In this document: positions 8,978 to 17,505 of the stretch, in pieces
Position numbering within the stretch: position 1 is the stretch's first letter
Layout of the letters: each line of letters starts with the position of its first letter
Origin: Butyrivibrio sp.
GTDB taxonomy: Bacteria > Bacillota > Clostridia > Lachnospirales > Lachnospiraceae
Assembly (NCBI GenBank): GCA_022486625.1
Contig: JAKVKH010000030.1
Location: 1-44,484 of the forward strand
DNA length: 44,484 nt
Reading direction: 5' to 3'
The notes under the pieces: model-generated
Database searches by the model: none
What the model saw: only the letters and a program-made list of their open reading frames with translations
What the model was told of the DNA's origin: nothing
Program-made: the position numbers and the translations under genes

Positions 8978-9634
8978 TTATTGAAGCCAGCAAATTCTTT
9001 TTACATGGCTATGATGCGCTCCTGTAATCCAGTCCACGTCATCTGTGATCCATTCCATCAGATCCAGCATATGACGCTCCCATGAGATTGTATCCTGCAG
9101 TTCCTCCGGTGCAGCCTCATGCTCCATCGAGGTATCGATCTCGTCATATCCGAAGATATAATCCCCGGCGTTCCAGATACTGAAATTTGTATCAGGTCCT
9201 GCGTCCTGCATACCATTTCGCTCTGCCTTTTTCCCATCGTGGCGTTTCCTGTATTCTGCGGTATCTCCGTTCAAAAGATGTGTCATGAACACACGGTGAC
9301 GGATCATGGATTTGTCTTCTCTGACGATTCTGAAATCGTCATACATCAGTTTCATGTCGCAGGACGGATCTGAAATCCAATGTCCCATGCTTCCTGCTGC
9401 CCCGCTGCTGCCCAGAAACTCTGACAGTGCATCCAGAAGCTTCCCCGTACAGGACTTACTGCTTTCGGATTCATAGTATCCGAAGAAAAAAAGCTCTGCA
9501 TTCCAGATACTGAAATTGGAAATCCGCTGCGCTGCTGCCGCTTCTCTGATCTGTGTCCACTGCTTTCCCAGTTCTGTCAGAAACGCGCCAAGCTGGCCTT
9601 CATTCACTGTAAAAGCAAAACCATGTCTGTTCAT
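8978..9634 (-). CDS. Tandem two-domain L-rhamnose-mutarotase-like protein
   Basis: 218 residues with two related halves. NFSIWNAELFFFGYYE (40-55) reappears as NFSIWNAGDYIFGYDE (150-165), exactly 110 residues apart. Both halves resemble the ferredoxin-like RhaM (DUF718) family, which interconverts L-rhamnose anomers. The second half keeps the expected active-site pattern Y128...H132 (EYRKRH); in the first half the equivalent residues are F18 and L22, so it is probably catalytically dead. The start at 9634 was chosen because AGGAG lies 9 nt upstream; the frame stays open upstream but without homology. It is the first gene of the kdu operon, 28 bp before kduI. A role on rhamnose from rhamnogalacturonan is inferred; a different sugar is possible. 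Confidence 0.7.
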   Translation of the reverse strand: MNRHGFAFTVNEGQLGAFLTELGKQWTQIREAAAAQRISNFSIWNAELFFFGYYESESSKSCTGKLLDALSEFLGSSGAAGSMGHWISDPSCDMKLMYDDFRIVREDKSMIRHRVFMTHLLNGDTAEYRKRHDGKKAERNGMQDAGPDTNFSIWNAGDYIFGYDEIDTSMEHEAAPEELQDTISWERHMLDLMEWITDDVDWITGAHHSHVKRICWLQ

Positions 9635-9829
9635 CTTCCGTTTCTCCTGCTCCTGACACCGGAATATTGTTTTTTCCACATTTCTCATCTGACTCTTATA
9701 CTCTAACATGCATGAAAAACAATTTCCTGTCGTTTGTGTCATAAAATATTGCAAATTATGAACACACCCTGTATACTGTTTGCAAATGGGGCAAGTAATC
9801 ACATCATGTATTTCCGTGGGGGATAAAAA
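9635..9829. promoter_or_regulatory. Divergent control region between the kdu operon and the AraC-type regulator
   Basis: For the + strand gene, TTGCAA (9749-9754) and TATACT (9772-9777) are spaced by 17 bp. For the minus-strand operon, TTGTTT...TATAAG with a 16-bp spacer is a candidate near 9720-9695. TTGCAAAT occurs twice on the + strand, at 9749-9756 and 9780-9787, 31 bp apart (three helical turns). The first copy overlaps the -35 of the regulator gene. These repeats are good candidates for binding by the adjacent AraC protein. Confidence 0.5.
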
Positions 9830-10690
9830 ATGAAAGAACTGAATTCCTGCAAGGCTGCCATGCAGTCCTGCATTGAAAAGAAATATTTCGCCGTAGCGCA
9901 TCTGTACAAAGACGAAAAGGCTATGGCCATGCATATTCATGACTGTTATGAAGTATATTATTCCATTTCCGGAGCAAAACAGTTTCTGATCGGCAACAAG
10001 CTGTATCCGATTGAACCGGGTGATGTCTTTCTGATTAATCAGTATGAAAGCCATTATCTGACACAGATCGATCAGGCGGTTCATGAACGGATCGTCATCA
10101 GCATCCATCCGGATTTTATCCGGCAGTTATCCACAGCGCAGACCGATCTGGACTATTGTTTTTCACACCGCCCTGATAATTTCTGTCACAGACTCCGTCT
10201 GTCCCAGAAAGATCAGAAACGTTTTCTGTACTATATCAACAAGCTTCTGACTTCAAATGACTTTGGCTCTGATCTGCTGGAAAAAGCAGTCTTTACCGAA
10301 CTCTTCGTTATGCTCAACGGCATCTGCATTGCAGGTGAAAAAACTGCCGAAGAAGAACCAGGCTCTGCCTATCACTCTCAGGTGGATGAGATCCTCTCTT
10401 ATATCAACAACCATATCGGTCAGCCGATTTCACTGACTGATCTGGCTGCCACATTTTATATCAGTGAATCCTATCTGTGCCGCATTTTCAAAGCTACCAC
10501 CGGCACTACCATCAACAAATACATTATTGCCCGCAGAATTTCGATTGCAAAGTCCTACCTTGCAGAAGGGATTTCCGTTACTGATGTCTGTGCAAAATGC
10601 GGCTTTAACGATTACAGTAATTTTCTGAAATCATTTACCAAATCCGTCGGGCTTTCACCGAAAAAATATGCGCAGCTGTGTAATCAGTAA
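9830..10690 (+). CDS. AraC-family transcriptional regulator (kdu operon side)
   Basis: 286-residue regulator with an N-terminal cupin-like sensor (HIHDCYEVYYSISG near 32-45, then a GDVFLINQYESH segment) and a C-terminal AraC double helix-turn-helix from about residue 183. That part includes ISLTDLAATFYISESYLCRIFK and the ending VTDVCAKCGFNDYSNFLKSF...GLSPKKY. GGGGG lies 7 nt before the ATG. It is divergent from the rhaM-like/kduI operon and so probably controls it in response to rhamnose or an uronate intermediate; this is inference from position. The gene ends 7 bp from the convergent GH112 gene with no clear terminator between them. Confidence 0.9.
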   Translation: MKELNSCKAAMQSCIEKKYFAVAHLYKDEKAMAMHIHDCYEVYYSISGAKQFLIGNKLYPIEPGDVFLINQYESHYLTQIDQAVHERIVISIHPDFIRQLSTAQTDLDYCFSHRPDNFCHRLRLSQKDQKRFLYYINKLLTSNDFGSDLLEKAVFTELFVMLNGICIAGEKTAEEEPGSAYHSQVDEILSYINNHIGQPISLTDLAATFYISESYLCRIFKATTGTTINKYIIARRISIAKSYLAEGISVTDVCAKCGFNDYSNFLKSFTKSVGLSPKKYAQLCNQ

Positions 10691-10697
10691 AATATGA

Positions 10698-12860
10698 TCA
10701 CTGCTTTATCTCTTTCACATATGTTTCATATGGTTTTAATGTAAATTCCATTTCTCCCTGTGCGGTTCTGACCCAGGTTGTCTGATCCGCTCCTGAACTG
10801 TTGATCACCACAAGTCTGGATGAAGCCGGATAGAATGCACATTCCGTCTGAGGATTGCTGGTCAGATAATTCTGCAGCAGATCTTTTCCTGTTGCATACA
10901 GCAGAAGATTCAGAAGGAATCTCGTATTGATATTGCTTATTTCAAATCCTGCCAGATATATTCCCTTTCCTTTTCCAAAATCATGCGACGTTACCGTCGG
11001 AATTCCGTTCTGATCTGCCAGAACCTTTGCTTTACCGTCTGTCAGCATCAGATTTTCCCTTCCGGGAATCTTCACGCCCTCCGGCATCAGTCCCGGAACT
11101 GTACTGACTTCATACTGCCATCTGCCATGGCAGACCCTTGCACCTGTATCTTCATCTATTCCCAGTACCGGTGCCATCCGGAAAAAGTTCATATATCCGG
11201 GTACTGCAGAGGGTTCTCCGATTCCGACAAAAGCTCCTCCTTCTGATACCCACCGGAACATTTTCTCCAGAATTTCAGCATCCTTCCATGCATCCGCGCC
11301 GCTCCATGCCGATCCCGCTCTTCCTGCACTGATCACGACATCTGTATCGCTCAGTCCTCCGTTTCTGACATCTTCAAAGCTCATGAACTTCACTTCAACC
11401 GGAAGCCCGGAAAGTGCCTCATTTACATGAATCAGCTCATACATGTATGTCTCATGGAAATGTCCGGACAGACTCCAGGAGCGAAGCGATCCCCAGCTGT
11501 GCAATACTGCCACTCTGCAGGGAAGCGTATAAACTCCGCCCTCTTCATGAAAACTTTTGATCATACGGAATTCATCTGCTATTTTCTCCATACAGCTGCA
11601 AAACTCCGGATAATCCTGCACCAGATGCAGATACCCGCCCAGTCCGATCCGGTCAATTTTTACCCGCAGCAGTGCTCTTCTGATCCGGTTCCAGTAAACA
11701 AGCGCATCCGCTGCAGGATTCCCGCCAGGTGCAAATGTCGGCGCCCCGCCAAGTCCCACAGGGAACAGATAAGGATGAAGCCGCAGTTCATGCACCGGAA
11801 CATCTGCTCCCGCACACAGTCTTGCCTCATATCCGGAGAACACGCACTTGATCAGCCCATCGAACCCGAATTCCTTAAAATGGCTGCTGTACGGCTCCAC
11901 ACCAATCCAGCTGTCATCATAAAAGACATAAGCTTTTTTACCGGAGCCATGCACAATTTCCACAAGTCTTCTGCCAAAATCCGCGACAAACAGATTGATA
12001 AACTCCATATAATCTCTCTGATGCTGCGTTGGCGGCATATGGGTCACATGAAGTTTGCCCTGATTGATAAAATCTTCTGCCGTCAGTGCATAGCCATATT
12101 TTTTTTCAAATTCATCCAGTGCCTTCGGACTGACTGTGAAGTCATAGGAACCCCAGTCAGAAAAAAGATTTCTGTTGCGCTGACTGCTGCCCCAGATCCA
12201 GACGAAATTGTAAAACATGGAAGTAAAGCGGACAACGCTTGTCGCCGGATGGCTGTCGCACCAGTCCGTCAGCCAGTCTGAAAGATATTCCTGTGCTGTG
12301 CTGCTTCTGGGATCAATCGGTTTTAAATGCTCCTTATCCCAGTGATTGGTCACATGATTGTACATGGAAATTTCTTCCCAGATCCGGTACACCAGGAAAT
12401 TAACCGTATACTCGTGGTACAGTTCCGGCGTCTGAATCACAACATTTCCGGATTCCTGCTCATAATTCCACTGTCTGCGGGGAACCTCCCTGTTGGTTGT
12501 ACGGTCAAATACCTGCCAGTACCGCATAGAATCGCGACCCGCATTGATCTCAAACTGTTCCGTATAATAGCCGTCCATAATATGAACCGAAAGGAATTCC
12601 TCTTCTGCAACTCTTGGCTGTGACATCAGAAAAGTCTGCTGCAGTTCTTCCGGATGATGTGCTGCCCATTCATTATGATCTCTGATGATGCAGATGGTGG
12701 AATAAATTCCATATCCGGCATCCAGTATTTCATCTGAGAGTGCGGTTCCATCACTGTCCCTGATGACATCTGCGCCCCACTGCTTTGCCAGCTTCAGTGT
12801 CAGCTTCTCATACCCTGCCTCTCCCGGCAGTGTAAAGCTTCCTTTGTTTTTATCCACCAT
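10698..12860 (-). CDS. GH112 phosphorylase, probably D-galactosyl-beta-1,4-L-rhamnose phosphorylase
   Basis: 720-residue member of GH112, inverting phosphorolytic enzymes acting on beta-galactosyl disaccharides to give galactose-1-phosphate. Visible family features include the N-terminal FTLPGEAGYEKLTLKLAKQWGADVIRDSDGT-like start (residues 8-38), a YDDSWIGVEPY segment whose acidic residue region carries the general acid, and a C-terminal flavodoxin-like and beta domain. Known members act on lacto-N-biose/galacto-N-biose or on Gal-beta-1,4-L-rhamnose. Being last in a rhamnogalacturonan operon, with a rhamnose-mutarotase-like gene nearby, favours the galactosyl-rhamnose specificity. There is no signal peptide, so it is cytoplasmic. 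It starts 21 bp after the deacetylase gene. Confidence 0.85.
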   Translation of the reverse strand: MVDKNKGSFTLPGEAGYEKLTLKLAKQWGADVIRDSDGTALSDEILDAGYGIYSTICIIRDHNEWAAHHPEELQQTFLMSQPRVAEEEFLSVHIMDGYYTEQFEINAGRDSMRYWQVFDRTTNREVPRRQWNYEQESGNVVIQTPELYHEYTVNFLVYRIWEEISMYNHVTNHWDKEHLKPIDPRSSTAQEYLSDWLTDWCDSHPATSVVRFTSMFYNFVWIWGSSQRNRNLFSDWGSYDFTVSPKALDEFEKKYGYALTAEDFINQGKLHVTHMPPTQHQRDYMEFINLFVADFGRRLVEIVHGSGKKAYVFYDDSWIGVEPYSSHFKEFGFDGLIKCVFSGYEARLCAGADVPVHELRLHPYLFPVGLGGAPTFAPGGNPAADALVYWNRIRRALLRVKIDRIGLGGYLHLVQDYPEFCSCMEKIADEFRMIKSFHEEGGVYTLPCRVAVLHSWGSLRSWSLSGHFHETYMYELIHVNEALSGLPVEVKFMSFEDVRNGGLSDTDVVISAGRAGSAWSGADAWKDAEILEKMFRWVSEGGAFVGIGEPSAVPGYMNFFRMAPVLGIDEDTGARVCHGRWQYEVSTVPGLMPEGVKIPGRENLMLTDGKAKVLADQNGIPTVTSHDFGKGKGIYLAGFEISNINTRFLLNLLLYATGKDLLQNYLTSNPQTECAFYPASSRLVVINSSGADQTTWVRTAQGEMEFTLKPYETYVKEIKQ

Positions 12861-12881
12861 GATTATGGTTCCCCCGCTCGT

Positions 12882-14555
12882 TTATATATGAAGGCGTCTG
12901 CAGATTTCTGCCGCCGTACTCCGTTTCACACGCTTCGACTGTATAAAATCTTCCGGAAAAGTATTTTCTCCCGGACTGCCTGATATACGACTGTGATAGC
13001 CGTTGATCACAAACTCCTCAAATTCTCTTCCTGTTACCGGTTCTGTCGGCCTGAAGATATGCCCGCTGACTATTTCCTTTGGAATAATATCATTCTGGCA
13101 TGCACACTCGACCGCTCCCGCATAGGTTTCATGACCGACAACATCATCAAATACGTCATTGTAAACATTGGTCGGAAAAAAGTGCATGCTCTGAATCACA
13201 AATTCAAGTGCCTCTGTCCTTGTCAGATCATCCTCCGGGCGTTGGAGATTCTCAAAGAGCCGTTCCTCTGCCGGATTCGGAACGGATGCCAGATGCAGCG
13301 GCGCTGCCGGCTTTGCAATCACCTTCGGCGGCTGCCACTTCCCGTTTTCGCGGACAGAACTGATCAGCCTCTGCGCTGCAAGTTCCCGTGCCACAGTTTC
13401 TGCAAAATAATATGCACCATAATCATTGGTATGCGTATAATCAGACGGGTAAAAAAATCTTTTTGCATCCTCTCTTCCCCTGCTGATCACAAACGCCCTG
13501 CTAAGCTCATGAAGCCGTACCACCGGTACCTTGTATTCCCATCCGGTCTCGATACAGACTCTGTCATATTCCTCCAGCAGATCATTATAGGTTCCATCAA
13601 TCCCCTTCCACGAATTTCTGGAAAGGGGCGTTACCAGAACCGGAACGGCACCTTTCGCGCGAATCTCTCTGAAATAGCGGATGAGTCTGTCACGGTACCC
13701 TCCTTCCGCCTTCAGTTTATCCAGTTTCTGATCGTTATGTCCGAACTGAATCAGGCAGAGATCACCTGCATGAAGTCTCTTTCGCATGACACGGTAATGA
13801 CCTTCCGAACGGAAGCTCTCCGTAGTAAGACCAGAATGAGAATGATTTGAAACCGCAAATTCATTTCCAAGAAACGCACTCAGCATCTGTCCCCAGCCGC
13901 TGTAACTGGCTCCCGGCACATAAGGATAATCCGTATTCTGATCTGTTACCGTCGAATCACCTGCAATATAGATTGTCCGGCAATGTGCCTTTTCCACCCG
14001 GACATAATTCAGATGGACGCCTTCTCCAATAACAGTCACATCAATTGACAGATCTTCCAGAACACTGCTCTGATTTCTGGCAATGACCGGGCAGACATTG
14101 ACAACATAGGATTCGCAGACATGCTCCCCTTTTTCCATCTTCCGGCACAGATACAGGCGCCTTCTGCCGATAAAGATCAGCGCCGGATCGACTTCCTTTT
14201 CTGCAGTGATCTGCACCGTCACAAGATAATTACCTTCTTCCGGTACGTCACACTTAAAGGACAACGGAATCTGTCCCCTTCCGTTTTCTTTGAAAGCAGC
14301 CCTGATCCCGTATTCATCACCGGTAATTTCCGTAATCTCCGTTCCTGCATACCAGTATGCGGTATCAAACCCGCTGTTCAGTTCCGGAATCTGAAGCCTT
14401 CTGCTCGCATTTCTGTTTCTTTCTGTCAGAAAGCCCGGCGTCCCGTCGCACTGATAAAGCTGCCCAGGTCCGATCAGCTCTTCATTTTCGGTCTTTTTCC
14501 TCTGGCCAAATCTGTATTCTTTTTTATAATGCTCCGTCATTTCTGCTGTTGTCAT
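12882..14555 (-). CDS. CE12-like rhamnogalacturonan acetylesterase (SGNH hydrolase) with C-terminal SLH-like region
   Basis: 557 residues. After an N-terminal beta-sandwich-like domain (about 55-190), an SGNH esterase domain shows block I IAGDST (197-202, catalytic S201), block III FGHND (271-275) and block V SDYTHTND (371-378, D372/H375). It probably removes acetyl groups from rhamnogalacturonan oligosaccharides. The last ~115 residues carry S-layer-homology-like signatures: LTRTEALEFVI, YNDVFDDV, YAGAVECACQNDII and FRPTEPVTGREFEEFV, then the start of another repeat. There is no signal peptide, which is odd for an SLH-bearing protein. ATG at 14555 has GGGGG 8-9 nt upstream and is preferred over a TTG 18 bp earlier. 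It overlaps the GH105 gene by 32 bp. Confidence 0.85.
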   Translation of the reverse strand: MTTAEMTEHYKKEYRFGQRKKTENEELIGPGQLYQCDGTPGFLTERNRNASRRLQIPELNSGFDTAYWYAGTEITEITGDEYGIRAAFKENGRGQIPLSFKCDVPEEGNYLVTVQITAEKEVDPALIFIGRRRLYLCRKMEKGEHVCESYVVNVCPVIARNQSSVLEDLSIDVTVIGEGVHLNYVRVEKAHCRTIYIAGDSTVTDQNTDYPYVPGASYSGWGQMLSAFLGNEFAVSNHSHSGLTTESFRSEGHYRVMRKRLHAGDLCLIQFGHNDQKLDKLKAEGGYRDRLIRYFREIRAKGAVPVLVTPLSRNSWKGIDGTYNDLLEEYDRVCIETGWEYKVPVVRLHELSRAFVISRGREDAKRFFYPSDYTHTNDYGAYYFAETVARELAAQRLISSVRENGKWQPPKVIAKPAAPLHLASVPNPAEERLFENLQRPEDDLTRTEALEFVIQSMHFFPTNVYNDVFDDVVGHETYAGAVECACQNDIIPKEIVSGHIFRPTEPVTGREFEEFVINGYHSRISGSPGENTFPEDFIQSKRVKRSTAAEICRRLHI

Positions 14556-15588
14556 AATCCAGTACCCCCGCAAAGAATGTCAGTGCCAGCCCCTGTCCCC
14601 AGCCCTGAATCCAGTCTTTGGAAATGTTACGGTAGCCGTCTTTGTCATTCATGACCGCTGTCCCGCCGGATACGTCCAGTACCCTGCCATCCGGGCTGAT
14701 ATGTTTCATCACACCTTCAATGGCTCTGTTAATATATTTCAGATGAAGCGGATTCCCCTTTGCAACCATTGCTGCTGCAATGCCGCAGGAAGCGGAAACC
14801 TCTTCATACGATTCTTCATCATTTAAAATAGTTCTCCACAGACCGTTTTCTGTCTGTACCGTTTTTAATGCCGAAAGCTGTTCATTTAAGGATCCGACAA
14901 CATCCAGAAACTGCGGATACAGATATGCCTTCGGCAGGATACTCCCTACCTGAGACATGGTATAGGCCGCCCATGCATTGGCCCTCCCCCAGTAGAAACC
15001 AGACATGTGATCTTTGGTAATATTATTGTAGCCATGGTAATAGAATCCCGTTTCCGGATTCTGAAGATATCTGATGTGCCAGTAATACTGATTCAGAGCA
15101 TCTGCAATAATCTTCTCATCCTTCATGATGACGCCTGCACGCAAAAGGAAAAAAGCTGCCATGAAAAGTGTATCTGCCCATGCCTGCTCCGGGAAATCAT
15201 TATTGACGGAAACTGTATGCTGCAGCACATGATCTCCGAACCTGAGTGCCTTGTTTTCCAGATAATCGACCTTGCTCAGGACAATCTTCCAGTATTTTTC
15301 GTCTCCGGTCGCTTCATACAAAGTGATCAGGCAGTGCCCCATCGCACAGGTATTGACTGTCCACGCAGGAAGTCCCAGATCAATATATTCGTCAATGCGG
15401 TCTTTCATGAGATTCAGCCAGTCTTCATTTTTTACAACCTCATAAGCCCTGCTGATGCCGTAATACGCTACACCGCACGGCCAGTCCCAGGTCATGTCCA
15501 TCCGCATGGTACGCGTGACGACTTTATCCATTATTTCTTCCATCTGTTTTCTGTCATATACAAGTCCTGCCATCTGCCTGTTCTCCAT
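14524..15588 (-). CDS. GH105 unsaturated rhamnogalacturonyl hydrolase
   Basis: Removes the unsaturated 4,5-uronate from the non-reducing end of pectic oligosaccharides made by lyases, feeding KduI. The 354-residue (alpha/alpha)6-barrel protein resembles YteR/YesR. Visible segments are MTWDWPCGVAYYG (32-44), the catalytic-acid region QAWADTLFM with D139, GFYYHGY, WGRANAW, and the C-terminal KDWIQGWGQGLAL. There is no signal peptide. It is co-transcribed after the solute-binding protein and before the esterase, which it overlaps. Confidence 0.93.
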   Translation of the reverse strand: MENRQMAGLVYDRKQMEEIMDKVVTRTMRMDMTWDWPCGVAYYGISRAYEVVKNEDWLNLMKDRIDEYIDLGLPAWTVNTCAMGHCLITLYEATGDEKYWKIVLSKVDYLENKALRFGDHVLQHTVSVNNDFPEQAWADTLFMAAFFLLRAGVIMKDEKIIADALNQYYWHIRYLQNPETGFYYHGYNNITKDHMSGFYWGRANAWAAYTMSQVGSILPKAYLYPQFLDVVGSLNEQLSALKTVQTENGLWRTILNDEESYEEVSASCGIAAAMVAKGNPLHLKYINRAIEGVMKHISPDGRVLDVSGGTAVMNDKDGYRNISKDWIQGWGQGLALTFFAGVLDYDNSRNDGAL

Positions 15589-15617
15589 TTTGATTTCTGA
15601 TCCTCGTACTTTTTATG

Positions 15618-15647
15618 AAGGCCTCCCAACCTGCGCCGGGAGGCCTT
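15618..15647 (-). other. Strong intercistronic hairpin between binding-protein and GH105 genes
   Basis: A perfect 10-bp stem (AAGGCCTCCC / GGGAGGCCTT, arms 15618-15627 and 15638-15647) with a 10-nt loop. It lies just after the binding-protein stop on the minus strand and is not followed by a T-run. It probably stabilises the upstream mRNA so that the lipoprotein is made in excess over the enzymes, as commonly seen in ABC importer operons. Confidence 0.6.
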
Positions 15648-15678
15648 ACTTACCTGTCTTTCCTACTTCTCTGTTTTA

Positions 15679-17418
15679 TCATTTTGCAAGTTTTGTTGTG
15701 TTGCCTGCTTCATAAGCTTCTGCTCTCTCATCTGTCAGTTCCTTATAGCCTGCATCATTATATTCCTGTGCAAGCTGCTTATACAGCGCATCAAATTCTT
15801 CAGGCTTACACATGGTCAGCTTATCACGGTCTTCCTTATAAAGTTCCTTTAAAGATCCACTGTATTCTGTCTCCGCATCAAGTGTCACACCAAAGAGGCA
15901 ATCACTGCATGCATAACCCTGCTTTGCAAATTCCACCTTGTCATTATAATACTTTACAATATCCTGCGTGAAATCCTGCGGAAGTCCCTGCGGTGCAACA
16001 GCTGCGATTGCATCTTCTGCCGTTCCGGCCGTTCTGGAAGCAGACTCAATGCACCAGTAGTCAACATTGTTGTTATAGCCCTGAAGAGAATCGCCTGCAT
16101 AATCGCCTACAGATACCGGAAGCTTTGTGGTTGCATCATAATTGAAATTCTCTCCTTCATTGCCCCACTGCATTGTAAAGAGGTTATCTGCCTGTGCCAT
16201 CCATTCCATATACATCCATGCTGCCTTGATTTCATCTTCTGAAGCCTTGGATGAGAATCCGACAATCATGCCAAACGGGTTATCCGCGCGCCATGCAGGT
16301 ACTGTACCGCCTTCTTCGTCTGCAGTGCCCAGCGGTGCAATGGCAAGTTCTGCATCCGGGTTGTTCTGATAGAAGCTTGTCAGCCAGTCCATGTTGGCAG
16401 AAATGTATCCTGCATAGGAATAAATCTTTCCGTTTACAAAGTCTGCCTTATTGGTTTCATCATCTGTGATGTAATATTCCGGATTGGTAAAGCCGTCATT
16501 ATAATCCTCATTTGCTCTCTTTAACAGCTTATAGTTGGGATCCCATCCAAGAGAGGGAGTGTTGACATCTCCGTACATTGCCCATTCTTTTTCATCCAGC
16601 GGATAAGTTCTGAATATATAGTTCTGGTCAGGCCCTGCATCCGGAACCTGTGCTCCGCCTGCCGGATGTTCTGCAATCTTTGCATCCTGAATCTTCTTCA
16701 TTGCATCTACATACTCTGCACGCGTAGTCGGCACATGATCATAACCAACCTTTTTAAGCCAGTCCATACGGACAAAGGTCTGGAAATAGAAATTCGTATT
16801 ATAATATGGTCTTTCTGCCAGGCAGAAATAGGTATCACCATTCATTTTACTGTAATCCAGCTGATTCTGTGCAACCATTCTGTTGTAATAGTTGGGTGCG
16901 ACCTTTGCAAAATCGTCCATGTTAAACGTAGCAAGGTAACCATCATTTGCCCACTGTGCAACCTTCGGATAATCATATTCCATCAGAATTGTCGGCAGAG
17001 AATCGGATGCTGCCAGAAGAGAATAGTCTGTCATGACATCTGATCTTGTGATCGGTACATATTGCACTGTAATGTTATATTTATCACCAAAGTTGGTCTG
17101 AATCCACTTGGTCCAGTAGTTATCATCAACAGCCGGTACGCCCTCAATACCTCTGTCATAAACCGGAACCTTCAGCGTTACATTACTGGAAAATGCGGTA
17201 AAATTGTCTGCAACCTGCCCTGATGATGCCGTCCCTGCTGCATCCGCGGATGCTGCCGTGCCTGCTGCCGAGGCATCTGATGATGCTTCTGCAGATGCTG
17301 CCGGTGCTGATGAAGCTGATGCGTCTGATGATGCGCTGCTTCCGCATGCTGCCATGCTCATTGTCATTGCTCCCGTAAGCGCTACGGCAAGTGCCTTGTG
17401 AAGAGTATTCTTCTTCAT
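15679..17418 (-). CDS. ABC transporter extracellular solute-binding lipoprotein (CUT1, LplA/YtcQ-like)
   Basis: 579 residues. There is an N-terminal lipoprotein signal peptide (MKKNTLHK, a hydrophobic stretch, lipobox MAAC with C25). A low-complexity Ser/Ala/Asp linker follows to about residue 70, then a large type-1 solute-binding domain. It would sit on the outer face of the membrane and deliver pectic oligosaccharides to the permeases encoded just upstream. The start at 17418 has GGAGG 8 nt upstream. Size and the split permease arrangement match the large LplA/YtcQ-type binding proteins used for complex oligosaccharides. The ligand is inferred from the adjacent GH105, CE12 and GH112 genes. 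Confidence 0.92.
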   Translation of the reverse strand: MKKNTLHKALAVALTGAMTMSMAACGSSASSDASASSAPAASAEASSDASAAGTAASADAAGTASSGQVADNFTAFSSNVTLKVPVYDRGIEGVPAVDDNYWTKWIQTNFGDKYNITVQYVPITRSDVMTDYSLLAASDSLPTILMEYDYPKVAQWANDGYLATFNMDDFAKVAPNYYNRMVAQNQLDYSKMNGDTYFCLAERPYYNTNFYFQTFVRMDWLKKVGYDHVPTTRAEYVDAMKKIQDAKIAEHPAGGAQVPDAGPDQNYIFRTYPLDEKEWAMYGDVNTPSLGWDPNYKLLKRANEDYNDGFTNPEYYITDDETNKADFVNGKIYSYAGYISANMDWLTSFYQNNPDAELAIAPLGTADEEGGTVPAWRADNPFGMIVGFSSKASEDEIKAAWMYMEWMAQADNLFTMQWGNEGENFNYDATTKLPVSVGDYAGDSLQGYNNNVDYWCIESASRTAGTAEDAIAAVAPQGLPQDFTQDIVKYYNDKVEFAKQGYACSDCLFGVTLDAETEYSGSLKELYKEDRDKLTMCKPEEFDALYKQLAQEYNDAGYKELTDERAEAYEAGNTTKLAK

Positions 17419-17505
17419 AACTGCTTCCTCCTTTAATAAAAACATTAGTTTATGTGCTACCCCATATAGCGGGAAAACTACCCTGATCAGAAATGCGGGC
17501 TGTTC

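Noticed and set aside
9635..10108. N-terminal extension of the rhaM-like frame to 10108
   Set aside because: The extra 158 codons overlap the AraC gene on the other strand and the divergent promoters; the ATG at 9634 has a proper ribosome site.
12993..13850. 285-codon + strand frame opposite the CE12 gene, and similar frames at 11427-12281 opposite GH112
   Set aside because: Cysteine- and histidine-rich nonsense typical of antisense shadows; the minus-strand genes are clearly real.
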